Origin: Tenacibaculum holothuriorum
GTDB taxonomy: Bacteria > Bacteroidota > Bacteroidia > Flavobacteriales > Flavobacteriaceae
NCBI RefSeq assembly: GCF_002120225.1
Contig: NZ_LAPZ01000007.1
Coordinates: 62,001-126,000 of the forward strand
Direction of reading: 5' to 3'
DNA length: 64,000 nucleotides
In this document: one piece after another, positions 18,255-26,343 of the stretch
Layout: every line of letters starts with the position of its first letter
Numbering within the stretch: the stretch's first letter is position 1
Position numbers and translations under genes: made by a program
The notes under the pieces: model-generated
The model's database searches: none
Seen by the model: the letters and a program-made list of their open reading frames with translations, nothing else
What the model was told of the DNA's origin: nothing

Positions 18255-19778
18255 TCATCTCTTTAAAGCTTCAAGTTCTTCTGTTATTAATTGCGAAATA
18301 GTTTTTGAGGTAGATTTATCAACTATTGAAAAAATTATATTCTTAGCTCTCAAAAATTGTTGCGCTTGTATATTATCTTTTTGTACTGCGATTGAAAATT
18401 CTTTTTTGGCTTTGATAAATTCATATTGAAAATTGAAAGAATACATATTGTTTTCGTCAAAGATTATTGTTTGCTTTTCTTGAATGTTTTCAAATGAATA
18501 AGGAATCAAAAACTCTTGAATATTATCGTTAGGGCACAATTGAAAAAGATGTGAAATACAGGTGTATAATTGTCTTTTTAATTGGACAATGTTTTCAAGT
18601 ATTTTGAACTTTTCTTCAGTTAATTGTAAAATAAGAAGTCCAGTGTCATAGCTATCTAACTCAGATTTTAATAGTTTTAAAATTCGAATTCGTTCTTCTA
18701 CGACTAACCAATTTTTATATTGATTTTGTACATCTTTTAATTTCTCATTATACGAATTAAGTTGGGTGATTAAAATGTTGTATTGCCCAACTTTTTTGTC
18801 TTTTTCTTGAGCTTCTAGCAATTGTATTTTTGCCTTGATAATTTCTTGTCGTTTATTAAATCGAATAGGAGCTTTAAATCGAATTCCAACAGCAGGAAAA
18901 TATTGACTTCTGGTAAACGAAGCATTAAAATTTTGATTAACGTATATAGATAAACTCAAATCGTTTATAGCTTTGTGGTTCAATCGTACATTTTCTTGTA
19001 AGTAAGAATTATTGTACAAGTTTTTGCTGATAAAAACACTATCAGTTTTTATCGAAAAAACTGGTAGTTTATTAATTATTAATACACTTGATGAAACACT
19101 ATCTTTTACTAGTTGATTTTCTTTTTTTATTAATTCTAATTGATTTTTAAGTATATATATTTGATTACCAACTTTAATTAGTTGTTCTCTTTTAATCAAG
19201 CTTTTCGAATAAAGTGTATTTAAAAAATCAAAGTATTCATTTTCAAAACCTAAGAAAGAAGAGTATAGTTTTATAGCTTCAATGTTGGCTATATAATTAT
19301 AATCAATCCTAAATTGTCTTCGCCATAATTGTTTTTTTACTTGACTACTTTGTAGCTGTAAATGTTCAATTTCATTTTGTTTTTGTTGAGATTTAGTGCG
19401 ATTGTGAGTAAAACCATTTTTAAAAATATTCCATTCTACTTCTGTCCTAAGTCGAAATCTATTAAAGGTGTTTTGTTCTTCGTCAAAAGCATCACGAAAG
19501 TTATAATTGATGTTGGTTTTAAATACCAAACCTAGGTCTTGTTTAAACTGTTTAGACTCTAACTCTTTTAAATGTATTTGATAATAATTTACATCTCGCT
19601 TTTCTGAAATGCTAAAGTTAAAAGGGAATAGTGGTGAAGTGTTTTTTTTAGGAAAAACAAGTGTACTGTTGGTGGTTTCATATAAATCATTAGCTTTTTT
19701 AAGCAAATCATTTAATGTTTGTGCTTGAGAGATTCCGTAGTAAAGAATTAAAAAACTAAGTATTACGTTTGACTTCAT
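18255..19778 (-). CDS. TolC-like outer-membrane channel protein
   Basis: A 507-aa exported protein with a signal peptide (MKSNVILSFLILYYGISQAQ, cut near residue 20). The mature part is dominated by long helices with repeated N, Q, L and K residues and short strands, as in outer-membrane efflux proteins. Similarity to the family is by general pattern rather than a sharp motif. It lies directly upstream of the HlyD-like gene on the same strand (81 bp) and 87 bp downstream of the LytTR regulator, so the channel, adaptor and sensory genes may be co-expressed. Confidence 0.75.
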   Translation of the reverse strand: MKSNVILSFLILYYGISQAQTLNDLLKKANDLYETTNSTLVFPKKNTSPLFPFNFSISEKRDVNYYQIHLKELESKQFKQDLGLVFKTNINYNFRDAFDEEQNTFNRFRLRTEVEWNIFKNGFTHNRTKSQQKQNEIEHLQLQSSQVKKQLWRRQFRIDYNYIANIEAIKLYSSFLGFENEYFDFLNTLYSKSLIKREQLIKVGNQIYILKNQLELIKKENQLVKDSVSSSVLIINKLPVFSIKTDSVFISKNLYNNSYLQENVRLNHKAINDLSLSIYVNQNFNASFTRSQYFPAVGIRFKAPIRFNKRQEIIKAKIQLLEAQEKDKKVGQYNILITQLNSYNEKLKDVQNQYKNWLVVEERIRILKLLKSELDSYDTGLLILQLTEEKFKILENIVQLKRQLYTCISHLFQLCPNDNIQEFLIPYSFENIQEKQTIIFDENNMYSFNFQYEFIKAKKEFSIAVQKDNIQAQQFLRAKNIIFSIVDKSTSKTISQLITEELEALKR

Positions 19779-19865
19779 ATAGCCAAACTACTATGAAATC
19801 TAATCTTTTATCTTTATTAATCGTTAAGTGGTTGGTAATTTAAGACGAACAGAAAAAATGTGAGG

Positions 19866-20573
19866 TTAAAGTAAATTGAGACGTTTCATCAATTCACTTT
19901 TATTAGCTCTACTCACAGGAATAATATCTTGTTTTATCAATACACTATTGTCTTCAATATCCACAATTTTTTGTGTGTTAATAATGTAAGAACGATGTAC
20001 TTTTAAAAACAAATGTTTAGGAAGCTTCTCTTCAATCTTTTTTAAAGTAGAATGTACAATATGGTTTTTTGTTTCTGTCTTTATCTTGATGTAATCTCCT
20101 TTGGCTTCTATGGCATAAATATCAGGAATATTGATTTTTACCAATCTTCTATCAATATTAACATACAAATCGTTTCCAGAATTTTCAGAGGCTGGGGCTG
20201 TTTGTGTAATTGTATTTTTAGTTGTTTTTTCTAGCTTATTTAATGCTTTTTCAAAACGTTCTTTAGTAATGGGTTTTACCAAATAATCAACCACACAATC
20301 GTATTCAAAAGCATCTAGAGCAAAATTTTTATCGGAAGTAGTTAAAACTATTTGTGGTGGATTTTTGAGTGTTTGAATAAAGTCAAAACCCGAAAAAGTG
20401 GGCATATGTATGTCAAGAAATATCACATCAACTTCTTCGCTTGTATTCAAAAATTTAATGGCATCGATAGCGTTTGAGAATTCTTCTGCTACTTCTATTG
20501 TATTATTGCACAATTTTTTAATAATTAATCTTGCAGTAGCGTCGTCATCAATAATTAAGCATCTTTTTTTCAT
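19866..20573 (-). CDS. LytTR-family response regulator (output of the H-NOX pathway)
   Basis: A 235-aa response regulator. The receiver domain (1-120) has the acidic pair in IIDDD and the phospho-acceptor D54 in IFLDIHMP, with the conserved K in LVKPI. A LytTR DNA-binding domain follows (about 135-235; KINIPDIYAIEAKGDYIKI...VHRSYIINTQKI). It follows the HPt gene by 10 bp, so its phosphate probably comes from the HPt protein. The most obvious targets are the TolC/HlyD genes directly downstream and the polysaccharide operon. Confidence 0.93.
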   Translation of the reverse strand: MKKRCLIIDDDATARLIIKKLCNNTIEVAEEFSNAIDAIKFLNTSEEVDVIFLDIHMPTFSGFDFIQTLKNPPQIVLTTSDKNFALDAFEYDCVVDYLVKPITKERFEKALNKLEKTTKNTITQTAPASENSGNDLYVNIDRRLVKINIPDIYAIEAKGDYIKIKTETKNHIVHSTLKKIEEKLPKHLFLKVHRSYIINTQKIVDIEDNSVLIKQDIIPVSRANKSELMKRLNLL

Positions 20574-20583
20574 AGTTCGGGGG

Positions 20584-20901
20584 TTAAATTGTTGTCAAAA
20601 AGTCACTAATTGTATTCAGAATAGTTTCAAATTTTTCTTGTAAATTAAAGTTTTGTTCTTTGATATCTTTCTCAAAATTTGAAGCTAGTATAGTTTCTTT
20701 TTCTAGCCCTAAGATAGTAAACTTATGCTTTATTTTATGTATAAGCTCAGCTAATTCATTATATTTTTTTTCTTTAAGTAAATTAAAATATAATGTTTTT
20801 TCTGTTGGGAATTCTTTTTGAATTACAGCCAAAAGCTGTTGTTCAAAATCTTTATCGCCATTGGCTAATTTTTGTATGTATGTTAGATTAGGTTGTATCA
20901 T
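20584..20901 (-). CDS. Stand-alone HPt phosphotransfer protein
   Basis: A 105-aa histidine-containing phosphotransfer protein from the ATG at 20901, one base after the stop of the histidine kinase gene. The helical bundle carries the site motif LIHKIKHKFTILGLE with the probable phospho-histidine H55, close to the usual HPt pattern AHxLKGxxxxLG. A TTG codon at 20943 would give a longer product overlapping the kinase by 41 bases, but the ATG fits better. It should carry phosphate between a receiver and the LytTR regulator in a multistep relay. Confidence 0.85.
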   Translation of the reverse strand: MIQPNLTYIQKLANGDKDFEQQLLAVIQKEFPTEKTLYFNLLKEKKYNELAELIHKIKHKFTILGLEKETILASNFEKDIKEQNFNLQEKFETILNTISDFLTTI

Positions 20902-20902
20902 T

Positions 20903-22096
20903 TTATTTTGGTAATGTGAAATAAAACGTTGTTCCTTTGTCAAATTCAGATGTTAACCAAATTTTCCCATTATAAATTGCTAAAATCTTTTTTACAATAG
21001 ATAAACCAACTCCAGTAGAGCTTTGACTATCATCTAGAGTTTGAAAAATATCGAAAATCTTTCTATGATATTTTTTTTCAATTCCAATACCATTATCTTT
21101 AATGCTAAATTTCCATTTTTCGTCCTTTTCTTCACAATCAATTTGTATAAAACCATTTTCTGGTTTGCTATATTTAACAGCGTTACTAATTAGGTTTTGA
21201 AATAGTTGATGCAATCTAAATTTATCACCTCTAATTGTTGGAAGATCGTTAGAAACTTCAATTTTTATATGCTCAGGAATATGAATTGTATCAATAATTT
21301 CTTGAACTATAATAGCTAAATCGGTTTGTTGCTTTTTAGCTTCAACTCTATCTACACTAGCATATTTTAAGATTCCGCTAATAAGATGATCCATCTTATC
21401 TATTTTTCGGAATAAATAGTCAAAATTTTGTTTGATATCTTCATTTGCAAATGGTTCACAATCTTCTTGCAACCAAGTAACTAAAGCATTCATACTTCGC
21501 AAAGGAGATTTTAAATCGTGAGAAACTACATGGGCAAAATCTTTTAATTCTTTATTGCTGATTGTTAGTTTTTTAAGTAGTTCTTCACGCTCTTTTTGAA
21601 CTTTTAAATCGTCTGAAATATCTCTAATAATCCCTTGTGCAAAAGTAGGTTTGTCATCATCATCATATACAATACTAGAGTTAATTTCAATCCATTTTAA
21701 CTCTCGTTTTTTATTGTAAACTCGCGCTTTAAAATTTTTAAAACTCCCTTCTTTTAATAATTGTTTAAACGATTCCATTGCGTATTCATAATCATCTTTA
21801 TGTAAGGTAGATAATACGTTAAAAGAATCTCTTTCGATATTGTAACCAAAAAAATCTATAGATGCGTTGTTCATTTTCAAAACATTACCATACAAATCCA
21901 TTAAAATGTATGGATCTACGATTGTTTTGAATAAACTTTCTAGTTGAATTTCTTTCTCACTCAGAACCTTAGAAAGGTTTTGGTTGGTTTGGTATAACTC
22001 TAAAGATTTTTCTTCTAGAATTTTTTCCGCAGCTTTTCTTGCTAATCGTTCGCGTTTTAGTGCTTTTTCTAAGATGTCAATTTTTTGCTGACTCAT
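20903..22096 (-). CDS. PAS-domain histidine kinase, partner of the H-NOX sensor
   Basis: A 397-aa cytoplasmic kinase with no membrane segments. An N-terminal coiled coil (1-50) leads to one PAS domain (about 50-165), a HisKA dimerisation domain with the phospho-histidine H193 in VSHDLKSPLRS, and an HATPase domain with N box (LISNAVKYS), G1 (DNGIGI) and G2 (STGVGLSIVKK). Its start overlaps the H-NOX stop by four bases (ATGA), so the haem sensor and kinase are made together. In other bacteria H-NOX proteins inhibit their partner kinase when NO is bound; a similar control is likely here. Confidence 0.93.
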   Translation of the reverse strand: MSQQKIDILEKALKRERLARKAAEKILEEKSLELYQTNQNLSKVLSEKEIQLESLFKTIVDPYILMDLYGNVLKMNNASIDFFGYNIERDSFNVLSTLHKDDYEYAMESFKQLLKEGSFKNFKARVYNKKRELKWIEINSSIVYDDDDKPTFAQGIIRDISDDLKVQKEREELLKKLTISNKELKDFAHVVSHDLKSPLRSMNALVTWLQEDCEPFANEDIKQNFDYLFRKIDKMDHLISGILKYASVDRVEAKKQQTDLAIIVQEIIDTIHIPEHIKIEVSNDLPTIRGDKFRLHQLFQNLISNAVKYSKPENGFIQIDCEEKDEKWKFSIKDNGIGIEKKYHRKIFDIFQTLDDSQSSTGVGLSIVKKILAIYNGKIWLTSEFDKGTTFYFTLPK

Positions 22097-22632
22097 TCTT
22101 TAATGATTTCAAACTTAACTGTTGTTCCATCGTCTTTTAATAGCTGGTATTTTATAGTTGCTTTTTCGTTGTAATGTTCAAAAGTTTTTTCCATTAATCC
22201 GTGGGCAAAAGCATACATAGCTCTTGAGGAATGATATATCATTGTAAGTTTACTATCGGCATCTTTATTTACTTCAAAATAAGGAAGTTCGGCATCTGGG
22301 TATAATTTTCGTACAGCTACATGTATATGAGCATCAATCGATTCTAGCAACTCTAAAGGAGTTTTATACATGTTTAAAATACTGCCATAGTTTTTAACCA
22401 AAACATCAAAAAAATGCAGACCATAAACCTTTAGTAAGTCATTAGGAGAAATGTTAGTTAAGTTACTTAAATTGGTTAAGAGTGAAGCCATTTCGGTGAA
22501 TTTATAAGTTCCCACTGCGGTATACACTCCGTTAGATTCTAGCTCAGATTCACTAATGATTTGCTCTACGGTTTCTATTCCAAATTTAGATTCTACTAAA
22601 TCTAAAAACTCAGTAAATACAATACCTTTCAT
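22093..22632 (-). CDS. H-NOX haem nitric oxide/oxygen sensor
   Basis: A 179-aa haem-binding sensor. The key signatures are present: the proximal histidine region SIDAHIHVAVRKLYPDAELPYF with H104 as the expected haem ligand, and the haem-propionate motif Y133-H-S135-S-R137 (YxSxR). The length matches the stand-alone H-NOX family. The position five residues after the motif Arg, where O2-binding members carry a distal Tyr, is F142 here, which favours an NO-selective pocket; this is inference from alignment by eye. It starts 6 bp after a receiver gene and is coupled to the PAS kinase, so NO most likely controls the phosphorelay that ends in the LytTR regulator and the export/polysaccharide genes downstream. 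Confidence 0.94.
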   Translation of the reverse strand: MKGIVFTEFLDLVESKFGIETVEQIISESELESNGVYTAVGTYKFTEMASLLTNLSNLTNISPNDLLKVYGLHFFDVLVKNYGSILNMYKTPLELLESIDAHIHVAVRKLYPDAELPYFEVNKDADSKLTMIYHSSRAMYAFAHGLMEKTFEHYNEKATIKYQLLKDDGTTVKFEIIKE

Positions 22633-22638
22633 AGACTA

Positions 22639-23040
22639 TTAAATTAATAAATTATTAGCACTCCAATAAGCTAATAATTTGTTGATTGTTTGTTTGTAAT
22701 CTTCATAACGTAAGGGTTTTATTAAATACCCTGAAATACCAATTTCAAAACATTTTTTTACATCTTCTTTGTTATTAGAACTAGACAAAATAACTATGGG
22801 GATATATTTTAAACGTTCGTTTTTGCGCAAAATATTTAAAAACTCTATACCGTTCATTTTAGGCATGTTTAAATCTAAAATAATTAATTGAGGTAATTGT
22901 TTGTCTAAAATTTTTAAAGCCTTTTCTCCATTTTCTGCCTCTAAGATGGTTGTTTTATAATCGCTTTGTTTACAGATGCGATTAAACTTTAATCGCTCTA
23001 TTTCGTCATCATCAATAAATAATATGTTTAAATGTTGCAT
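22639..23040 (-). CDS. Single-domain response regulator (CheY-like receiver)
   Basis: A 133-aa receiver with no output domain. Acidic pair in FIDDDE, phospho-acceptor D56 in IILDLNMP, conserved T/S in VILSSS and K in LIKPL. It is the first gene of the H-NOX cluster, and the H-NOX gene follows 6 bp after it. In a phosphorelay with the HPt protein it can serve as an intermediate or as a phosphate sink. Confidence 0.92.
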   Translation of the reverse strand: MQHLNILFIDDDEIERLKFNRICKQSDYKTTILEAENGEKALKILDKQLPQLIILDLNMPKMNGIEFLNILRKNERLKYIPIVILSSSNNKEDVKKCFEIGISGYLIKPLRYEDYKQTINKLLAYWSANNLLI

Positions 23041-23185
23041 TTTAATTCTTAAATATATTGCTTAAAGTTGATAATATATTAGTGTATTCACATTTTCTTT
23101 AGTTGAAATATTTACTAACTATCGACGAATGGTTGTTTTAGGTCGGTGAATGGTATTTGATAACTTTTAGAAATTGTAAATCATA

Positions 23186-23216
23186 AAAAAACTCCAACAT
23201 TTTGTTGGAGTTTTTT
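23186..23216 (-). terminator. Rho-independent terminator of the DUF2520-kdsC-DUF2147 genes
   Basis: Stem A-tract plus ACTCCAACA paired with TGTTGGAGT plus T-tract (about 14 bp) and a 3-base loop, 19 bp after the DUF2147 stop; symmetrical tracts mean it could work on both strands. Confidence 0.85.
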
Positions 23217-23234
23217 ATAAAATAGTACTAAAAA

Positions 23235-23660
23235 TTATTTCTTTCTGTGCCAGTATACAGTTCTACCAAAAAGGGCAGCTCCAATATAACCACGTACTTT
23301 TAACTTGTCTTTACCTTTTAATTTGATAAAGCAACTATAAATTTTTCCTTTTTTAGGATCTAAGATTTCTCCACCCGACCATTCATCATCATCTTTACTT
23401 AATCCGGTTAAGATATCCATACCCAGAATCTTTTGGTCTTTTCTATCGTCTGTACATTTATCGCACACCGCATTTTGACGGTCTTTATTCGAAATTTCTA
23501 CAATTTTAGCATATGCTTTTCCGTCTTTCTCATAAACTTCAATTACGCTATCTACTTTTCCTGTATCCTCATCTCTGTTTTCCCATTTTCCAAAAATAGT
23601 TTGCGCATTCATAACTACAGTAGTAGTTAATAACATTAAAGTTACTATCGTTTTCTTCAT
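23235..23660 (-). CDS. Exported DUF2147 protein
   Basis: A 141-aa protein with a signal peptide (cut near MNAQ-T, residue 20) and the DUF2147 pattern: FGKWENRDEDTGK, YEKDGKAYAKIVEI, CDKC, KILGMDILTGL, W.GGEILDPKKGKIYSC, and a final VRGYIGAALFGRTVYWHR. Members are small beta-rich periplasmic or outer-membrane proteins of unknown function. It lies 18 bp after kdsC and ends the three-gene group before the terminator. Confidence 0.88.
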   Translation of the reverse strand: MKKTIVTLMLLTTTVVMNAQTIFGKWENRDEDTGKVDSVIEVYEKDGKAYAKIVEISNKDRQNAVCDKCTDDRKDQKILGMDILTGLSKDDDEWSGGEILDPKKGKIYSCFIKLKGKDKLKVRGYIGAALFGRTVYWHRKK

Positions 23661-23678
23661 AAAATTTAAAATATTTAA

Positions 23679-24206
23679 TTAATCGTATTTAGCGTCAAAA
23701 TTATCATCCCATTTGTGTTGAACTCTTAAAATTTGTTCAATAATATCTCGAGCACAACCTTCGCCTCCTTTTTTATCAGAAATATATTTGGCTACTTGTT
23801 GAATTTCACGAACACCATCGTTGGGGCTACATGGTAAACCAACTTTAGCCATTACTGGGTAATCTGGAATATCGTCTCCCATATACATCACATTTTCAGG
23901 ATTCAAATTGTATTTTGTAACAAGTTCTTCAAACTGAATAGTTTTGTTGTGAGCTCCCAAATAAATATCTGTAATACCAAGGTTAGCTAATCGAGTTCTA
24001 ACTCCTTCATTTTTTCCTCCAGAAATAATACAAACTCGTAGTCCTGCTTTTACAGCAGCTTTTAAAGCGTATCCATCTTTAATATTCATTTGACGAACTA
24101 ATTGACCATCTGGAAAAACAGTAACAATACCGTTGGTAAGAACTCCATCAACATCAAATATTAAAGTATCTATTTGAGGTAAAATTTCTTTATAACTTTT
24201 CTCCAT
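23679..24206 (-). CDS. kdsC: 3-deoxy-D-manno-octulosonate 8-phosphate phosphatase
   Basis: HAD-superfamily phosphatase of 175 aa that removes phosphate from KDO 8-phosphate in lipopolysaccharide inner-core synthesis. Catalytic motif I is FDVDGVLTNG with D18 and D20; motif III/IV are visible as KNEGVRTRL... and YMGDDIPDYPVM. The short form without a cap domain is typical of KdsC, which works as a tetramer. Its start overlaps the end of the DUF2520 gene by 17 bases. Confidence 0.9.
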   Translation of the reverse strand: MEKSYKEILPQIDTLIFDVDGVLTNGIVTVFPDGQLVRQMNIKDGYALKAAVKAGLRVCIISGGKNEGVRTRLANLGITDIYLGAHNKTIQFEELVTKYNLNPENVMYMGDDIPDYPVMAKVGLPCSPNDGVREIQQVAKYISDKKGGEGCARDIIEQILRVQHKWDDNFDAKYD

Positions 24207-24945
24207 TCTTAATTGAATTGGTTAAGATTTTATATATGTTTTTTTGCTCTTCATTGAGCATTTTTAAATGATTCTCTATAGTTAAAACATCGTTCCTTTT
24301 CGCGGGACCTGTTTGTGCTTTGTCAGGTGATATATGTTGAATTTTCCTAGATGTTTCTTCGATTAACGGATGTAACACTTCAAAAGGAACATTGTGTTGA
24401 TTACAAATATCGTACCCAATTTTATACATGTGATTTACAAAATTGTTTACAAACACTGCAGCAACATGTAATTGCTTTCTTTGTAAGGAGGTAATATGGT
24501 AAACTTTCTCTCCAATAGCTTTCGCTAAGGCTTCTAAGAGTTGGAAATCCTTATCGTTCTCAGCTTCTAAACAAAACGGAATGGTTGCAAAATCAACTTC
24601 TTTTGCTTTAGAAAAACTTTGTAAAGGGTAAAAAACACCCTTGCGTCCACTATTTTTGAGTTGATTCATACCAACACTTCCAGAAGTGTGTACTACAAGA
24701 CTATTTTTACCTATAATTTGAGAAGATACTTTGGTAATAGCATCGTCAGTTACCGAAATTATATAAACATCTGCTTCTGCTAAAAGCTCTAAACTATTAG
24801 TAACTGAAGTAATAGGTTTTAAGTGTTCTATAGTTTCAATACTTCTAGCATAAACTTGTTTTAAATGTACGTTTTTTGCCTTATGAAAGGCTTTCACAAG
24901 ATGATGTGCTACATTACCATACCCTATAATTACTACAGAAATCAT
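24190..24945 (-). CDS. Rossmann-fold reductase-like protein with DUF2520 domain
   Basis: A 251-aa cytoplasmic protein. N-terminal NAD(P)-binding Rossmann fold (VVIIGYGNVAHHLVKAF, G-x-G-x-x-A-type) and C-terminal helical DUF2520 domain (about 130-245, QRKQLHVAAVFVNNFVNHMY). Related proteins resemble pyrroline-5-carboxylate reductase and F420/NADP oxidoreductases, but their substrate is unknown. It is the first gene of the kdsC group and overlaps kdsC by 17 bases. Confidence 0.85.
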   Translation of the reverse strand: MISVVIIGYGNVAHHLVKAFHKAKNVHLKQVYARSIETIEHLKPITSVTNSLELLAEADVYIISVTDDAITKVSSQIIGKNSLVVHTSGSVGMNQLKNSGRKGVFYPLQSFSKAKEVDFATIPFCLEAENDKDFQLLEALAKAIGEKVYHITSLQRKQLHVAAVFVNNFVNHMYKIGYDICNQHNVPFEVLHPLIEETSRKIQHISPDKAQTGPAKRNDVLTIENHLKMLNEEQKNIYKILTNSIKNGEKL

Positions 24946-25019
24946 ATTGGCGAAGATATTGAAAATCTTAAAAGAAAAGAAAATGGATTTAGTAAATTAG
25001 CAAATATTTAAATGTTATA

Positions 25020-25736
25020 ATGAAGTTAGATATTTTAGCTTTTGGAGCGCATCCTGACGATGTAGAATTAGGTTGTGCAGCAACTATTGCAAAAGAAATT
25101 TCTTTAGGGAAAAAAGTAGGAATTGTAGATTTAACACGCGGAGAATTAGGAACTCGTGGTTCTGCTGAGTTAAGAGATAAAGAAGCGGCTAAAGCTGCTG
25201 AAATATTAGGAGTTACCGTTAGAGAAAATTTAGCTTTTGCAGATGGATTCTTTAAGAATGATAAAGAACATCAGTTAGCAATCATAAGAATGATTAGAAA
25301 GTATCAACCAGAAATCGTTTTATGTAACGCTATTGATGATAGACATATAGATCATGGAAAAGGAAGTAGTTTAGTTTCTGATGCCTGTTTTTTAAGTGGG
25401 TTATTAAAGATAGAAACTGAATTAGAAGGAGAGAAACAAGAAAAGTGGAGGCCTAAACAAGTATATCATTATATACAGTGGAAAAACATTGAACCAGATT
25501 TTGTAGTTGATGTTACTGGATTTATACAAAAGAAGGTAGATGCAGTTTTTGCTTATGGTTCTCAGTTCTACGATCCTAAAAGTTCTGAACCAGAAACCCC
25601 TATTACAAGTAAAAATTTTACTGATAGTATAGAATATAGAGCAAGAGATTTAGGAAGGTTAATTGGAGTAGATTATGCAGAAGGCTTTACCACAGAACGT
25701 TACGTAGCGGTTGAAGATTTAAGTAAATTAATTTAA
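25020..25736 (+). CDS. bshB1: Bacillithiol biosynthesis deacetylase BshB1
   Basis: Zinc-dependent N-deacetylase of 238 aa (PIG-L/LmbE family) that converts GlcNAc-malate to GlcN-malate in bacillithiol synthesis. Zinc and active-site motifs are AFGAHPDDVELGC (H11, D13, D14) and DDRHIDHGKGS near residue 110. The family-specific TRGELGTRGSAELRDKEA segment is present. The BshC gene of the same pathway starts at 62783 in this window, supporting bacillithiol as the thiol of this organism. No operon partner; the gene is followed by tRNA-His. Confidence 0.95.
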   Translation: MKLDILAFGAHPDDVELGCAATIAKEISLGKKVGIVDLTRGELGTRGSAELRDKEAAKAAEILGVTVRENLAFADGFFKNDKEHQLAIIRMIRKYQPEIVLCNAIDDRHIDHGKGSSLVSDACFLSGLLKIETELEGEKQEKWRPKQVYHYIQWKNIEPDFVVDVTGFIQKKVDAVFAYGSQFYDPKSSEPETPITSKNFTDSIEYRARDLGRLIGVDYAEGFTTERYVAVEDLSKLI

Positions 25737-25743
25737 TTTTTTC

Positions 25744-25775
25744 TTTGGTAGAAAAGTAAAAAAGATATATATTTG
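25744..25775 (+). promoter_or_regulatory. Bacteroidota sigma-70 promoter of tRNA-His
   Basis: TTTG at 25744-25747, 20-base spacer, then TATATTTG at 25768-25775, which is the TTTG/TAnnTTTG consensus of this phylum; transcription should start about 6-8 bases later, just before the tRNA. Confidence 0.75.
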
Positions 25776-25791
25776 CATCCGCAATACAAAT

Positions 25792-25866
25792 GGTGATTGT
25801 AGCTCAGTTGGTTAGAGCGCCGGATTGTGGTTCCGGAGGTCGCCGGTTCGAGACCGGTCTTTCACC
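25792..25866 (+). tRNA. tRNA-His (GTG)
   Basis: Cloverleaf with anticodon GTG in the loop TTGTGGT, D arm GCTC/GAGC, a perfect 5-bp anticodon stem (CCGGA/TCCGG) and T arm. The extra G at 25792 opposite C73 is the histidine identity element. CCA is not encoded. Acceptor pairs 5:68 and 6:67 are both T:T, which is unusual. Confidence 0.93.
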
Positions 25867-25872
25867 CAAAAG

Positions 25873-25904
25873 AAAATCCTTTATCGTACGATAAAGGATT
25901 TTTT
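25873..25904 (+). terminator. Terminator after tRNA-His
   Basis: Perfect 30-bp palindrome (25873-25902) centred on CGTACG with A and T tracts at its ends, 6 bases after the tRNA. Confidence 0.85.
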
Positions 25905-25922
25905 ATTTATGATGTTTTTCGG

Positions 25923-26195
25923 TTAAGCTTGGTTAATTAGTCTTTGTTGTTCTAGCCACTTGTTTACACTGCCTAATTCACGAGCCTTGAAAAAGTTGTT
26001 TTCTTTATTGATGTATAGCCCTTTGTTAGATTTGTCTTTTATCTTAATGAATTTATATAACACAAGTTTTAATAAAGATTCTTTTACTTCATTATAACTT
26101 GTTTCACTATTATTTTCGGTAATCTCTTTTATGAAACGATTAACTTCAATATGTTTTGTTTTGAATATTAATGTCTTAAATACAACTTCTATCAT
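25923..26195 (-). CDS. Unknown 90-aa protein with a strong Shine-Dalgarno site
   Basis: A small basic protein I do not recognise. Middle segment (ETSYNEVKESLLKLVLYKFIKIKDKSNKG) could be a winged-helix-like unit, followed by a short C-terminal helix (NKWLEQQRLINQA). The start ATG at 26195 is preceded by a full AGGAGG at 26198-26203, rare in this phylum, and a TATATTTG -7 box lies at 26216-26223. Location next to tRNA-His and the atypical ribosome site hint at an acquired gene, but there is no integrase nearby. Confidence 0.65.
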   Translation of the reverse strand: MIEVVFKTLIFKTKHIEVNRFIKEITENNSETSYNEVKESLLKLVLYKFIKIKDKSNKGLYINKENNFFKARELGSVNKWLEQQRLINQA

Positions 26196-26343
26196 AACCT
26201 CCTAATTTTATATTACAAATATAAGTTGTTGATATGTAGTTGTTAAAGGAGAAAACCGCAATTTTGTATGTGATTTTCCGTATTTGTTTTAGAAGATAGA
26301 AACAAAAAAATAGCCTCTACATATTTGTAAAGGCATCTTATTG

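Noticed and set aside
20902..20943. Longer HPt form starting with TTG at 20943
   Set aside because: It would overlap the kinase gene by 41 bases; the ATG one base after the kinase stop gives the normal HPt length.
25792..26195. An integrated element at tRNA-His
   Set aside because: No integrase, no second copy of the tRNA 3' end, and only one small unknown gene follows.
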